Shown one piece after another: positions 32,924 through 44,985 of a stretch of 64,000 nucleotides of DNA (positions within the stretch are counted from its first letter, which is position 1; each line of letters starts with the position of its first letter). This DNA is from Hyalella azteca (lineage: Eukaryota; Arthropoda; Malacostraca; Amphipoda; Hyalellidae). The notes under the pieces were generated by a model. It was not told the origin of the DNA. It saw only the letters and a program-made list of their open reading frames with translations, and made no database searches. The translations under genes and the position numbers were made by a program. The DNA lies in assembly GCF_000764305.2 (NCBI RefSeq), contig NW_025946712.1:87126-151125 (forward strand), written 5' to 3'.

Positions 32924-35900
32924 ATGTCTGCCTCTCCTGCAGCTCGTCAGGCTGTGTCACAAGGGATTCCTATGTCAAGACGCATTAATATCAACCATGA
33001 AAGTGAACTTCCCAACGACTTATCAAGCACTCCTGGTGGATCTTTGTTCTCTACAACTCCTGGAGGTTTGTCTAATAGGCCTAATGTAAAATATGCACAA
33101 TATAAAACAATTTTTCCTGCTTGCATCCTGAATTAGGTTCACCTAATAATGTTCTGTACTACCTTCAAATGGCTTCAATAACGAATATTAAGTCGTGACA
33201 GTAATTTATGTCGCCGCATTCACTTTGTTGCTCGTCGGTAAAACCATTTAATAACGAACTTAAGTGCAATTTACTGTATTCACTTGAATTTAAGCCGATT
33301 AAGCGTATTCTAAAATCTAAATAATTGTGAAAAAGTCTGAATGTATATTTTTACTAAAGCAAATATTCACTAGTAAAATTAAGTGTGAAGTCACCTCCTG
33401 TTTCAGCTCTATTGTAAATATTACGCCTTTCTTCCTGAAGTACGTAGTAAGCAAGACGTGTATATGAGTCACAAGAACTGTTTAGTCAGCAGCTGCACAA
33501 CACTAGAGTTGTGCTGAACACACTTGTGCGCGTAGTGTTTAGTCACAGACTCACAGGTGGTAGAAGCATTAGCATTTGTAAAAAACTCTTCTCATACGTG
33601 TGAAATTTTCTACATTGACTGCATGCCGAGCTATCTCATAATTATATATAATTTGAACGACTGCAAAGTGCAAACTAACAAATGCGTTTATCTACAATAT
33701 CGTGCGACAACCTTGAAACATCTACGCATCTGCCCCGAACCTACCTGCTACACATGAGCCATGTACGCACAACTGGCAGGTACACATGAGCCATGTACGC
33801 ACAACTGGCAGGTACACACGAGCCATGTACGCACAACTGGCAGGTACACATGAGCCATNCATTACTGCTAAATCGGAGATTTCACATTTTCTTTGGAAGC
33901 CGCAGTTCTCATGAAGGAGTTGGGGAAAAAATGAGGGGAAACACACCTCGTAAATTACCCGCCTGTCACTCTTGTGGTGAAGGGGAGCACAATAAGGGGC
34001 GAGTAATAATGGTTGGCCAGTGGTCTGGCCTCGGCCAGTTAGTTTTAGTCACCGCAGGCCATTCCTCGGCCACCTAAGAGACGGCCGCAGCCCCTTAGAT
34101 GGGTGCTGGCTCAGGTATCATATTACAAAGGCAACAAGCTCGAGCGCAGCAACTTGCCGATCTGAACACAGAACAAGGGTTCCACATCCTTGTCGCGAAT
34201 TTCTCGCTCACGGACTTCGCCGCACTGTGACTACAGGCCTTAATGGTGCACAAAATTTGTGGTGCCCGGCGGCGCTCCCCCATTGTTAACTTATGATCGA
34301 ATATTTGCAACGGAAAAATACAGAACTGCCCCTTAATTGTCTCCATTAACAAATACGAATCATGAATATGTCTTTGATTATCAAACAAAGATAGAGAATA
34401 GTAATATACATGGGAATACTCAAAGAATCATATTTATAAAATAACATTTTATAAATGTTATTATTCAGATAAGAATTTGAAAGGGACAGTATTAACCCTC
34501 TACCTCCTGACACGAGTAACCGGAGCAATATTGTCACAAGCCTACTTCCCAAAAAGGATACGTTCTAGTGAGCGTAAAATGACTTTCCACTGATGGTTGC
34601 CGCCACGTACGACAAATTTAAAATGTTCTCTGTTGCGTGCAACCGTTTTCAGGTTGCTACACTCAATAGTTTACGTATAATTTAAGTTGAAAGTTATGTT
34701 CCCGGAGAGTGACATACGCGGCGGTAGAGGGCTAAAATGCACATGGTGTCAGATGGAAGCTGAATCCCGATACCCGATGGCTGCGTGTTGTTGAACTGTA
34801 GCGGCAACCCGTACAGGGGTAGTCCTGTATAATTAGCGTTTGTGCTTTGCTTTGTTGGACATACAACTTGGTTATTTATAGTACCCGTTATTACTTCAGA
34901 ATAATATTTGGCAACATCTCTTACTTTACATTTGTAAACTCTATCCTAGCATTATTTTAATTCGACTCTAAATTTGTATTTTTAGCGCATTTTCTCATTT
35001 ATGGAAAAAATACACTATTGTGCTCGCCATGTCCGTCTGTCCGTGACCTCAAGTTTTCGTCGACGAGAAAATGCGCTCTCTGTCACTCACTGCAGTGAGT
35101 ACTGAGTTATATTTTTTATCACTAGCTGTACTGGACAATATTACAATTTCTCATATCCAAATGATTAAAAAAATTTCTGGCAATTACGATGGACTCTTAG
35201 CACCCAAAGCAAGATTACTGAAGTTCTTCATAGTGTTAGGTTTGAATCTCACCAACTCCCAGCAAACCTAGTTTTTTATCCAATTCATTTTCAGAAAAAC
35301 GGTTCATTCTACACCGATTACTCTTATCTGAAGTGAATCTGTTAATCCTTGAACCATATGTACGAACAGGTTCTTAATTTAAAAATTAAGTTGCAACCTC
35401 TGCATCTCTTCTCTGCTCTCATTAGAATAACTGAATATGCAAAAAAACATTTAGAAATTAGTATACTAAAATGATAACATGGCTCGATCTATTAATTATT
35501 AGGTCGCATATAAGCAACCACATATGCTCATACTTCTACCTACGTGAACGAATTAATTACAACTTTGCGTTATTACTAAATTAATTCTCATCACGAATAA
35601 TGTACTCGTTAGTTACATAAGCATTAAAATTTCATGCGCTGTTGACACTAATGTTTGAAAATACTTCTCATTAGCATAGCACGAGGACTCTTAGCTGCTC
35701 CTGATATCTCTTGAAGCGACAAGCTATCGTTTTTTTTTCCAAAAATAATATTCACTTAACACGATTCAAATCCGATGCCCTGTAAAGATAACTCATCTCA
35801 CTTACCAGTACGTCTGATGAAAACACAACCGATGGTTTCTATGTATGTAAATATCTGCGTGTGCGTTTAAACTGTAGGTGTACAAAGGTATACGCGTGTG

Positions 35901-38900
35901 TCAGAGGAGTAGACTGTCTGCCAAACTACACTGCCAGACTTGGCTCTGACCTGCATATATAGAAACTGCACCTCTACATCTAGACGCGAGCGTGTTTCTG
36001 TAGGAACCTCCTAGTGGATAGCATTCGACTCATTTTCTTTGCACTTAATTTATGTCTGCGATAAAAATTTATTCTCTAACATTATTGATTAAAAAATTAA
36101 AAAACGGTCGAATTCCGATGACGGTTGTGAAACAAATTATTTTATAACTTTTAAATGCGCATTGAGCACTCGATGCTCATTGAGCGCATACAAAATGTAG
36201 GTACTCTTTAAAAATAAAATTAAAAACAATAAAATTGATGAAGTTGCATTCCATGGATATTATGTTCGGGCTGTTAAAGAATAGAATGAAACTTTGTTGC
36301 GATTAAATTCTTTACCTACAGAACAAGAGCTACTCGTTCCTCGTGCCTAGATGTGAAGCTTAACTGCTGCTTATGTCGTGAACGGCACATCCAGTCGAAG
36401 GCTCTCAAGGCTACGAGGATGTTTACGACGGGCAATATATGATGCAAATTTGCAATGTTTTTCCCGGAGCAATTTGAAGTATAAATACTATGTATAAAAA
36501 AATCCTTGCCATGGTACATGCTAAGAAGTATTAAGTAAAATAAAATGAATCAGTGGCCATTGAAAATTTGGACGCTGTGCCTGTTGACTCTTATGTTTAA
36601 ACAACATACTGTCTAAACAACAGACAGACATCAAACGTAACGAAAACCGCACAGGGCCAAGAAAAAACTAATAATTCGAACTAGTCGAAAATACAAAAAA
36701 ATTTATTTAATAAGGAGCAAAACTGGCACACAAATGTCTGAAATTGGAGATGACTTTGGCCCTCGCTCGAATAAGGTCCGTGTCGCACCCGTGCAGTCCG
36801 ACGATTGGGAAGCTACTGGAATAAGACAGAAGTTTCACCTTTCGTTTCAGTTATGGATTTAAAGTAATAGTTGTAGTATTAGTTATATAGCTAAAGCCAT
36901 ATAGTTATAGAATTTGGTATAGTAATGTTATTGTTGCAGTTATAAGGTAATAGTTTTAGTTATAAGGTAATAGTTTATAAGGTAATAGTTAGACATACCG
37001 TCTAAACAGCAGACAGACATCAAACGTATGGCTTGGTTATTCCTTATTATTTTTGATCGCGTCGGCAATTCTGATCTCAAAGTTTGTCTTCAATGTCGTA
37101 ATTATGGAATTATATCGCTACATTGCTTCATTGGTGCTTAAAAAGCTGCATAATTAATTTCGAAAAGGGTAAGCGAGTTTAGATTGAAGAATATCCTGAG
37201 TTTGACTGATTACGTAGATATGTGTTTTATATAAGAGAAATGCTGGGAACTTTTTGGATAGCTATGCATTCGACGAATGTAACTTGTGCTTGTCGAGCCG
37301 TATTTATTTTGGGTACAAGGCTTTAGTATCTAATTTATCTAACTGAATATTACATAATGTGTTCTATAGGCTTCCAAAACGTCACCTATCAGGCATTGAG
37401 TGTCTTATGCGCAGATAACGAATAGGTATCGATATGCCACCTACATCTCATTTAAAAGTAGGTATTATAGACGAACTACAGCTATCAGGGACGAAAACTT
37501 GTGATTGGATGAGGCGTCTGCGTTTTGGTCAGTATTTACGAACCTAAATATTAAGTTCTCCAATGTAGTTTTCTGAAAATGATTCAAGTTTGTAACGAAA
37601 GAGAATTAAATTTACACGCCTTTAAATATTCTTGCTCATTCTTGAGGTCAACGGTACTGCGCAACAACACATAAGCGATCTCTATTTCATCAAATACAAA
37701 ACGCTTTTCATACTTCTCAAGAAATGCCTCTCATGTGCACAATTTCAGCCAGGCAGTCATACGGCCTTCAAACGACTTCTGCCCTTCCTCCGCAGTTAGA
37801 CCGTCCTTAGATCTGCTTTATCAAACGTCTTTTATTGCTCTTATTCAATTCTTACTTCATCGACACATTTTCTAATATCACATAATGCAAGAAATTATTA
37901 AGATTTTAATCAAGCAATCACTATATTACTTCAATTGGTTGATTCATACAAGGCATAAATAAGTTCGGCCTTGCTGGCTGCTATTGCGCTGCATATAAGA
38001 TAGGTGGGGCAACGACCTTGGCAACGCATATCTTGTCTACGAGTGCTGCTGATATGCTGCTGCCGAGGCTCTCATAGAATACAATAGAATAGAAGTGTCG
38101 GCACTGAAGAAATAGGCCCATGACTTGTTGCCGATTCTTGAATTTTTCGTGACTTGATTCACAAGGGGCCTTTGGAACCCGATCTTTCATGCCATACTAC
38201 AGTCTTCCTACTCCTGAACAATGCAGTGCACCTCTAACAAACCGGTTTACTGCATGGTAATTCTAATAGCTGCCTGGCAATACAAGAGCTATGTGAGTTA
38301 GTCATGTGCCAAGGGAACCAGGAGTAAATCGTATGATTCCATTGTGAACCTTAGTATTTAGTTTCATTGGTATTTGTTTGGGACGTGTCAGTCCCAGGCC
38401 ACGATGGTTCGCCGCCTCTGATTATCGTTCATCCGCCCTCATTTGGGCCACCTGATGCACGATGCTGTTGCTTGCTTCTCGCCGCTGGTAGTGTTGCAGG
38501 GGAGGTCGATCTGGAATTGTGCTCAGGAACACGTCCAGTCATCTCTTGAAGGTCACCAGGGTGAACTCCCCCTCTCTTAGATCCTTTGGTAGGACGTTAA
38601 ACAGCCTCGGCCCGGCCACGGAGAGTGATCCTTCCCGCAGGGATTGAAATCTGACCGCCGATCTGTTACGTAGTGGGGGGATCTTGCACAGTCTCCCCCT
38701 TCTTTCGTTCTGGTGTGTCTCAATCTTGAAGGTCTCGCTTTCGAAGTTTGGTGCCATTCCGGCTATCATTTTCTATGTGTACAGAATGACATACCTCTCC
38801 CTTTTCCTCTGCAATGAGTACAGACCCAGTCGCTGTACGGAGTACGTTATGAAACTTGTAAACGAATGTGCACTATCTTAGAAATCATACTCAAGTACAA

Positions 38901-40244
38901 TTCATGTATATTTGTTCTGATTTATATTATTGATGTGCAGGTACACGCGTGTATTATGACCGGAACTTTATGTTGTCGATGAGAAACTCGCCATTGGCTC
39001 GGACGCCTCCAACCAACCTGCCATCCATCCCTGGAGTTACTGTCCCTGACAACCGGCCTGCGAAACCCGACTCACGCAAAAGTAAGGGTGCACCGCAACT
39101 ATTGTGTTTATTGTCACTAAAATTACAAACATGGAACTTGCCGTGCTTATAAAAACGTTTTTATAATTGCCAGACAATTATTTATTTGCGTTGATGTTGG
39201 ATTATTACTTTATGTTGTTCGATGAATGTGTCCATGGAATAACAATGATTTAGTATAATCCAAAAGCTTAAAATAATTTTTTAAGCTTTTGAATTATACT
39301 AGATGATTGTTATGTTATCTTAAATTGGCTTTAGAACTTATATTTTGCCTATTGAAGTTTAGTGACTAAAGAGAGTGTAACGCCGATAAATCTCTCTTTA
39401 TTAAATTTTAAGGAAATTTTAAATTTGTTCATCCAGTAATAAAGCAAATAATTTCGATTATTCAATCCCTCCTCTTGCTTTATACTAATAAGTAATTTCA
39501 CCATTAAAAATGAAATTTCTGATCCAGGTGGTATCCCGAGATGATGGGTACTGTAGATATGCTGTCGAATAGTCCATCTATATATATTTACGAGGCCAGT
39601 CTTCAAACATACTGTGCAACAACGTACACAAATAAATATAGATTCTGAAATATAAAATGATTATTCAATCAGCTTGCTTCTAAAAGAACCTGTTTGCTGA
39701 TTTACTGTCCTCAAATTCTTAAACGCTATATATCCTTCGCATGAACGATGTTGACGATACATATAGGCAGAAGACGCTCCTAGCGTTATGTTACGTGTTT
39801 ACGTATTATGATCAAATTCAAATAGAACTACTATACTGTCAATATAGTATGTCAATGTAAGGCCAGCAAGCCTTTGTCCTTCAGTTGTATACCAGATTCT
39901 ACCGAATACAGTTCCCCAAATCTCTAGTCTCGTTTTTGCCCTTCTTCCTCCTTAGCTGGGACTCTTAAGTTATACGACCAGCGAACGTAACACGTTCTGC
40001 CTATCTTCCTCATTAGCTGGGACTCTTAAGTTATACGAAAATACGACCAGCGAACGCAACACGTTACATATCGAGGCGAGAATGTTCGATGTCCTCTATA
40101 TAGCAAGCGGAACATTTGTATGAAGTTGTTCTCTGTTTTTCAGGCCGAGATTCCGACGAAGATGCTAAGAGGCTGTCTGCCATTGATGCAACTGCCGCAG
40201 CTCCGGCCAAAGATGAAGACGAACAATTCCAGATAGAGCTTTAG
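32924..40244 (+). CDS. 4E-BP: 4E-BP (Thor), eIF4E-binding translational repressor, 127 aa
   Basis: This is a complete 4E-BP in three coding exons: 32924-33065, 38941-39081 and 40144-40244 (384 nt, both introns in phase 1). The protein binds the cap-binding factor eIF4E, blocks its contact with eIF4G, and is released when TOR phosphorylates it. Visible sites are the TPGG repeats (Thr36 and Thr45), the eIF4E-binding motif YDRNFML (53-59), SP at Ser64, TP at Thr69, and a C-terminal TOS motif FQIEL (123-127) that docks Raptor. The RAIP-like site near the N-terminus is QGIP (13-16). In the binding motif Met occupies the place of the canonical Leu, as in fly Thor. Intron 1 is 5.9 kb and full of repeats (minisatellite, fold-back element, LINE remnants). 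Its donor is GTTTGT, weaker than usual. Confidence 0.96.
33750..33858. repeat. 32-bp minisatellite, about 3.5 copies, next to an ambiguous base
   Basis: The unit begins ACACATGAGCC, continues ATGTACGCACAACTGGCAGG and ends in T. It is repeated with one substitution (CATGAG to CACGAG in the third copy). The array stops at the single N at 33859, so the true copy number may be higher than assembled. Confidence 0.9.
34982..35111 (+). mobile_element. Fold-back element copy, 4E-BP intron 1
   Basis: This copy reads TTAGCGCATTTTCTC at the left and has a short GTCCGTCT tract. It then has GAGAAAATGCGCTC, the palindrome ACTCACTGCAGTGAGT and a GTTATA end followed by a T run. It is in reverse relative to the copies in UGT-B. 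Confidence 0.8.
36603..37030. repeat. Pair of direct repeats flanking AT-rich microsatellite-like DNA
   Basis: A block of about 40 bp containing GTCTAAACA(A/G)CAGACAGAC and ATCAAACGTA occurs at 36603-36645 and again at 36991-37030. Between them, TAATAGTT and GTTATA motifs recur around 36860-36985. The nature of the repeat is unknown. Confidence 0.6.
38082..38192 (-). mobile_element. LINE 3'-end fragment in 4E-BP intron 1
   Basis: The minus-strand sequence from a GATCGGGTTCCAAAGG-like start through AAGAATCGGCAACA to ACACTTCTATTCTATT matches the 3' UTR and tail of the LINE at 41911-42317. Confidence 0.75.
38380..38860 (-). pseudogene. Degenerate LINE reverse-transcriptase C-terminus (RTE-like)
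   Basis: The minus-strand translation has [18 protein letters not shown], a stop, [10 protein letters not shown], then [14 protein letters not shown], a [15 protein letters not shown] segment and LPKDLREG. This is the pattern of the end of many arthropod non-LTR reverse transcriptases. Stops interrupt it and no 5' portion is present. It ends 81 bp before 4E-BP exon 2. Confidence 0.7.
39251..39301. repeat. Near-perfect hairpin in 4E-BP intron 2
   Basis: TAGTATAATCCAAAAGCTTA at the left pairs with TAAGCTTTTGAATTATACTA at the right. The stem is about 23 bp with one mismatch and a very short loop. It is AT-rich. It could be a tiny inverted-repeat element or a palindromic scar. Nothing shows that it is a microRNA. 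Confidence 0.7.
39942..40070. repeat. Tandem duplication of about 65 bp in 4E-BP intron 2
   Basis: The segment TTAGCTGGGACTCTTAAGTT with flanking CTTCCTC and ATACGACCAGCGAACG occurs twice in a row. The second copy has an extra ACGAAAAT-like insertion. It lies about 75 bp before exon 3. Confidence 0.8.
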
Positions 40245-40647
40245 AGAATACGTCTTGTTGCATGCCTGCTGAGATCTGTTGTAGTAAATATGATTTGTTA
40301 TGGATGCGTCGGCTACACCTATTATATTATAAGGCCAGTGTTTTTATTTAATGGAAGCATTTGCCACTAGGATCACTTGTAAAATTCGAATATTTTCTGG
40401 TTGTGGCTAATGGTTGTCACGATTTTGTCCACACTGCATCAAACGCTGAATGTTTTCTCTGAAAATTTATACGATTTGAATTCACCAATCGGTACTTTTC
40501 TGTCCGCTCATTAACTTATAAAATTTCAGAACAAAGTTGCGAAAACTGAATGTGTTTTCAGAGCCTATGTGGCCACATAAGAGATATAATAATACCATAA
40601 GGGTATTATTATAAGATATAAATACAATTTTTTGCTTCTGTGCAAAA

Positions 40648-40653
40648 AATAAA
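40648..40653 (+). terminator. Candidate poly(A) signal of 4E-BP
   Basis: AATAAA lies 404 bp after the 4E-BP stop codon in AT-rich sequence. It is the first canonical hexamer I noticed downstream. Cleavage-site use cannot be judged from sequence alone. Confidence 0.35.
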
Positions 40654-41910
40654 TATTAACTTTCTTAAGTCACACTAAAAAACTAAGCTCACATGAAAAT
40701 AATAATTTGATGTGATTGATGCATTGAGAAATTCAGTCTTAACAGGTTGTAATTTGTGAAAATTTCATAATTATTATTATAATTATTACGGATGATTCCG
40801 AGATTGAAATTTGAACTTTAAAGGAGTTTAAAATAATATAATCATTATCATTTCAGTTATGGCGTTTCGATAGTTGTTTTTAGATTAAGATTGCATGAAA
40901 GAACTGCTAGATAAGATCATTCCTTCGTATGACTTTAATCCACGCGTCTGCATATTTCATTTCACGATGGTTGAAAAAAATCTTGCCTAATTCAAATTCA
41001 ATTTCCTGCCTCTGCTGTTGGGTTGTAGTCACATCAGACTTCGCCTTTCACTAGACGGGAATATTTTTCATAACAATAAACGTTTGCGCCAATTTTTCTA
41101 GACTTTCCCGGTTTTTTTTTGCGCAAATTTTTCTAGACTTTCCCGCTTTCATTGTAATTTGTTTTTTCATTGTTCACGTTGCTTTGAGGTAACGACAATA
41201 ATATCTGTAAATGCTCCTATTCGATAACAGTAGCAATTTAAAATTTATTATTTTTGTATTTGTTGAAATTTCATGCCCATTTCAACATGCTGACTTGAAT
41301 TGGGCACGTAAGCTTCTATAATTAAGTTTATTGTACACAGACTTCACTGCCATGTTGGGGAGTGCCGTTGGATGAGTGATATTTGCGATTGTTGTGTTTT
41401 TATAACTCACTTATAAAAGTGATGAAGACTAAAATGTATATTTTTTCTATCTTGAACTCAATGGAACCCAAAGCGTTCAACTCGCCTTAATTTCCACCAT
41501 CTGTCATAACGCGGCTTCATGCTGTTCATTTATTAAAAAATGACGTTTCTAATTGAAACTGATCGATAATATGGGAAATGCTGGGACTTAAACTTCGTTA
41601 ATAAGTGAAATGCTAAAACTTATTATCACAAACTTGCATTGATAGTTATGTATTTAGCAGGAGTTTACTAAAGAAATATTCGATCGGTCTGTGGACGGAA
41701 TGCATTTGTTACTACATTATATTCCGGCAGTAAATTTTCATTCAAAGTACAGGGGTTGGACAGAATAAGGGTAACGCTTGACATTTTGATATCGTAATTT
41801 TTGAACAATGAAAATATTACATATTTTTATGTTTTATTGTTTATTGTTGCTTCTAATTGATATTTTATCCGTGCCCAGATATTTTTAGTGAATTCTTGTG
41901 TCTATAACCT

Positions 41911-42317
41911 GAACATTTCTTCCCGCTTCGAGTCACCGACATGTGGAACAGCCTCCCTGATAGCATCGTTGACGCTCCGAGTATGAACGCTTTCAAGAAC
42001 AGACTAGACGAAGCTATGCAGGAGCATATGTTCAGTCTTAAAATGCCTAGCAAATTACGGACCAGGCAATAAGACTAGACGAAGCTATGCAGGAGCATAT
42101 GTTCAGTCTTAAAATGCCTAGCAAATTACGAACCAGGCTATAAGTCCAGCAGCTATCTCAATCAATCGTTAGCGTCCAGCAGCTATCTCAATCAATCGTC
42201 AGCTATGGAAAGATCGGGTTCCAAAGGCCGGATCCCTTGTGAATCAAGTCGCGAAAAGTTCAAGAATCGGCAACAGGCCATGGGCCTATTTCTTCAACGC
42301 CGACACTTCTATTCTAT
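41911..42317 (+). mobile_element. LINE 3' end inserted in the Tc1 element, with target-site duplication
   Basis: The frame begins RVTDMWNSLPDSIVDAPS, followed by a NAFKNRLDEAM segment, the conserved C-terminus of CR1/Jockey-like reverse transcriptases. The 3' UTR has AAGAATCGGCAACAGGCC and an ATTCT tail. TCTATAACCT flanks both sides (41901-41910 and 42318-42327), the expected duplication of target DNA. Inside, a 72-bp block (42001-42072) is repeated in tandem, and a block of about 29 bp (around 42150-42205) is also doubled. It is 5'-truncated and inactive. Confidence 0.9.
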
Positions 42318-42331
42318 TCTATAACCTATGA

Positions 42332-43001
42332 ATGGCAAATCTCGCTGACTTTCAAAGAGATCAAATTGTTGGTGCCTGTATGGCAGGTGCTAGTGTGACA
42401 AAATCTTCCCGAAAGCTTGACGTTTTTAGAGGTACTGTCTCAAAAGTAACGACTGCTCTTCGAAGAAAAGGAAAAACATCCTCAGCAAAGCACAGGTCTG
42501 CCGAAAATCGAAGTTGTCTACGAGAGACCGTCGCTACCTAAATCCAATTGTGAGGGACAATACAAAAGACCACGGCTGTTGAAAATTACTGAAGACCTCA
42601 ATGGACAACTACATACATAAGTAACATAACCCAGTTTCCATAAAGAATGTCCGCCGAGAGCTGCACAGATCTGAATTCTATGGAAGAGCTGCAATTCGAA
42701 AACCTTGTTCAAAACGTTTAGAATGGCGTAAAAACCTCCAAAATTGGTTCCTCAAGCAGTGAAAAAAATTGATTTTTTTTGACGACTCATTGTTTACTTT
42801 ATTGCCAACCTCTGTCCGAGTGTGGAAACGGCCAAAAGAGTCATTTAATCAGAGAGATGGCGGTTCCTGCCGCCATCGTCTTTAAAAGAGCTGGAGGAAA
42901 TTTCAACTGAAGAATGGGTTAATATTCCTTTGGAAACAATTCGCAATTTGCATGAATCAATACCTCGCAGAATTGAGGCTGTAATTTCTGCAAAAGGTTG
43001 A
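42332..43001 (+). pseudogene. Broken Tc1-like transposase
   Basis: The N-terminal part (DFQRDQIVGACMAGASVTKS, then RGTVSKVTTALRRKGKTSSA) is the paired-type helix-turn-helix of Tc1 transposases. After about 69 codons the frame is lost. Later pieces in other frames include NPIVRDNTK, RRELHRSEFYGRAAIRKP and a C-terminal ETIRNLHESIPRRIEAVISA. The central catalytic region is missing and several stops occur, so it is not functional. Confidence 0.85.
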
Positions 43002-43114
43002 CCTACACCATAATAAAATATATTTTGTGGATTTCTAATGTGCGATCTTATTTTATCTAACACCTGTATGCCATTACCTTCGATTCTTTCATATTAAACA
43101 ACATAATGAAAAAA

Positions 43115-43260
43115 TATAACTCAGTACTCACTGCAGTGAGTGACAGAGAGCGCATTTTCTCGCCGCCGAAAACTTGAGGTCACGGACGGACGGACAGACA
43201 GACGGACGGACATGGCGAGAACAATAGTGCATTTTTTCCATAAATGAGAAAATGCGCCAA
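43115..43260 (-). mobile_element. Fold-back element copy, intergenic
   Basis: This has the same structure as the copies in UGT-B: TATAAC, the palindrome ACTCACTGCAGTGAGT, GAGAGCGCATTTTCTCG, a GGACGGAC tract, then GAGAAAATGCGCCAA. The terminal CCAA differs from CTAA in the other copies. It lies about 50 bp beyond the Tc1 element. Confidence 0.8.
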
Positions 43261-43764
43261 AAAACGCATCAAAACGATGCACAAAAATGCTGATTGGTTC
43301 ATTTAATTGACAATTGACAAACTTGTAGGTATATGTTGGTGAAATTGAATTTGACAATTTCATACACGATAATATTAGATGTGAGAACTATAGGGGTATT
43401 TTCAAGGTAAAAATCTCCTTATTTGGGATGAAAGTTTTTACAACTTGATCAGTATAATTCGATGTATTCAGACATTTTTAGCCACCATGCCACAGCACCG
43501 GTGCGCGTGTTCGTTCAACGATGTTTCATTTGCATTTGGTTGTTACTTTTACATCGGGAAAGTCGTAAGGTTTAATAAAAAGTGTTTTTAATTTGTCGAT
43601 TCGTATTTTTGGCCTCCTGGAAAGAGGTCGCGAACATGTACAAGAACCAGCTTGCTTTACACTTGACATTAATTTCGACGAAAGTATCTGGGCTACCGGT
43701 ACAGCTTAGGCCATTCCGGTTTGGCACGCTCATTCATTCATTCAATTCGTAGTCAATCATAATG

Positions 43765-43965
43765 AAATTAAATAAACTGTTTTTAATGCTCATTGCGCTG
43801 TGGCAAGAATTTTTTTTTTTTTTTTGCATTTTACCTGCTACCGTTTTCAATTAAGGTAAAACGGTAACTATAATAATTAAACTGTTTCTAATGCTCATTG
43901 CGCTGCAGCGAGAATTTTTTTACATTTTACCTCCTACTGTTTTCAATTAAGGTAAAACGGACAAA
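43765..43965. repeat. Tandem duplication of about 100 bp
   Basis: The block AAACTGTTT(T/C)TAATGCTCA through TTTTCAATTAAGGTAAAACG occurs twice. The first copy has an expanded T run of about 18 bases. Confidence 0.85.
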
Positions 43966-44503
43966 TTCAGCCGTTTCGGCACGCTTTTTTAAAATTTGTT
44001 GAAAATAATTTTAATATTATATTATTATTAATATATTTCTACATGTTCTGAATTATGGTCACGCTGAATACGCAACTTGTGTACTGAAAACCACGATCGG
44101 CCGCTCAGCTACACTCCTGGCAGTTGGATAACAAATTCAACTATTACAACTCCCTCCTTGCGGTAATATATATAAATATTAGTAAAAACATCAAGATGTT
44201 TTACTTGCAAGGATTTTACAAAGTTAGCGCTAATAAATAATTTAGCGAGTTGACAGTGAAGCACAATCACATTCGGCATTGAGAGGTACAGTTCAACCGA
44301 GTTTATGATAATTGGGAATGACAATGTAAGAAATTGTCTTGCGAATAAATCTCTCTCTTTATTAATGAAGTTTCATACTATATATATTTATAGAATGAAC
44401 TTTCATGCGCTTCGCCACATTATTCATGTCCGTGATTAACACCGATTGAATGAGTAGAGGAAAATCTCGGATTCGAGCGATTGATTAATGAGTTGCATGC
44501 TTC

Positions 44504-44662
44504 GATCAGCTGCATGCTACGATCAGCTGCATGCTACGATCAGCTGCATGCTACGATCAGCTGCATGCTACGATCAGCTGCATGATACCATCAGGTGCCG
44601 TACAACGATCAGCTGCATGCTATGATCAGCTGCATGCTGCGATCAGCTGCACTCTACGACCA
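44504..44662. repeat. 17-bp minisatellite, about 9 copies
   Basis: The unit is GATCAGCTGCATGCTAC, itself rich in short palindromes (CAGCTG, GCATGC). The first copies are identical and the later ones carry substitutions. Confidence 0.95.
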
Positions 44663-44837
44663 GATGATCGTAAGTCATGTTATGACGTACTGTTGAACGT
44701 TACAAAGTTGACAGTCCCAAACGTTACAGTTGACTGAAGCAGTCCCAAGGAAAAAATCGTTGTGACAAGGCTTATGCTGAGACGGTCATCAGACGTTGCG
44801 AGGCAACGAATTAAAGGCCGTCCAGAGCCCACACCAG

Positions 44838-44985
44838 GCGCCATACTTTCAAAAAAAGTTAAGAGATCGTAAGTTCAACAGCCAATCATTGACGGCCTTT
44901 CAAGAGCAAAATCCACCAATCTTAGACAAGAAAATAGAGCGTAAGTACTTATGTTCACTTAGCGAGTTTTGAAAGTATGGCCCCA
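44838..44985. mobile_element. MITE copy with GCCATACTTTCAAAA ends
   Basis: The ends are inverted repeats (GCCATACTTTCAAAA at the left, TTTTGAAAGTATGGC at the right) bounding about 148 bp. The interior carries an AAGTACTTA palindrome. It matches 1861-2007 in reverse orientation along its full length. There is no coding capacity. Confidence 0.85.

Larger units (their letters stand above)
41750..43066 (+). mobile_element. Tc1-like DNA transposon, degenerate, interrupted by a LINE
   Basis: The ends are inverted repeats: CAGGGGTTGGACAGAATAAG at the left and the complement of CAGGTGTTAGATAAAATAAG at the right. Each end is flanked by the TA target dinucleotide (41748-41749 and 43067-43068). Inside are transposase remnants (42332-43001) and, upstream of them, a LINE insertion. 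The ends and TA duplication identify the Tc1/mariner superfamily. Confidence 0.85.

Noticed and set aside
34000..34300. GC-richer block with open frames on both strands in 4E-BP intron 1
   Set aside because: The frames match nothing I know and overlap each other. It may be an unidentified repeat.
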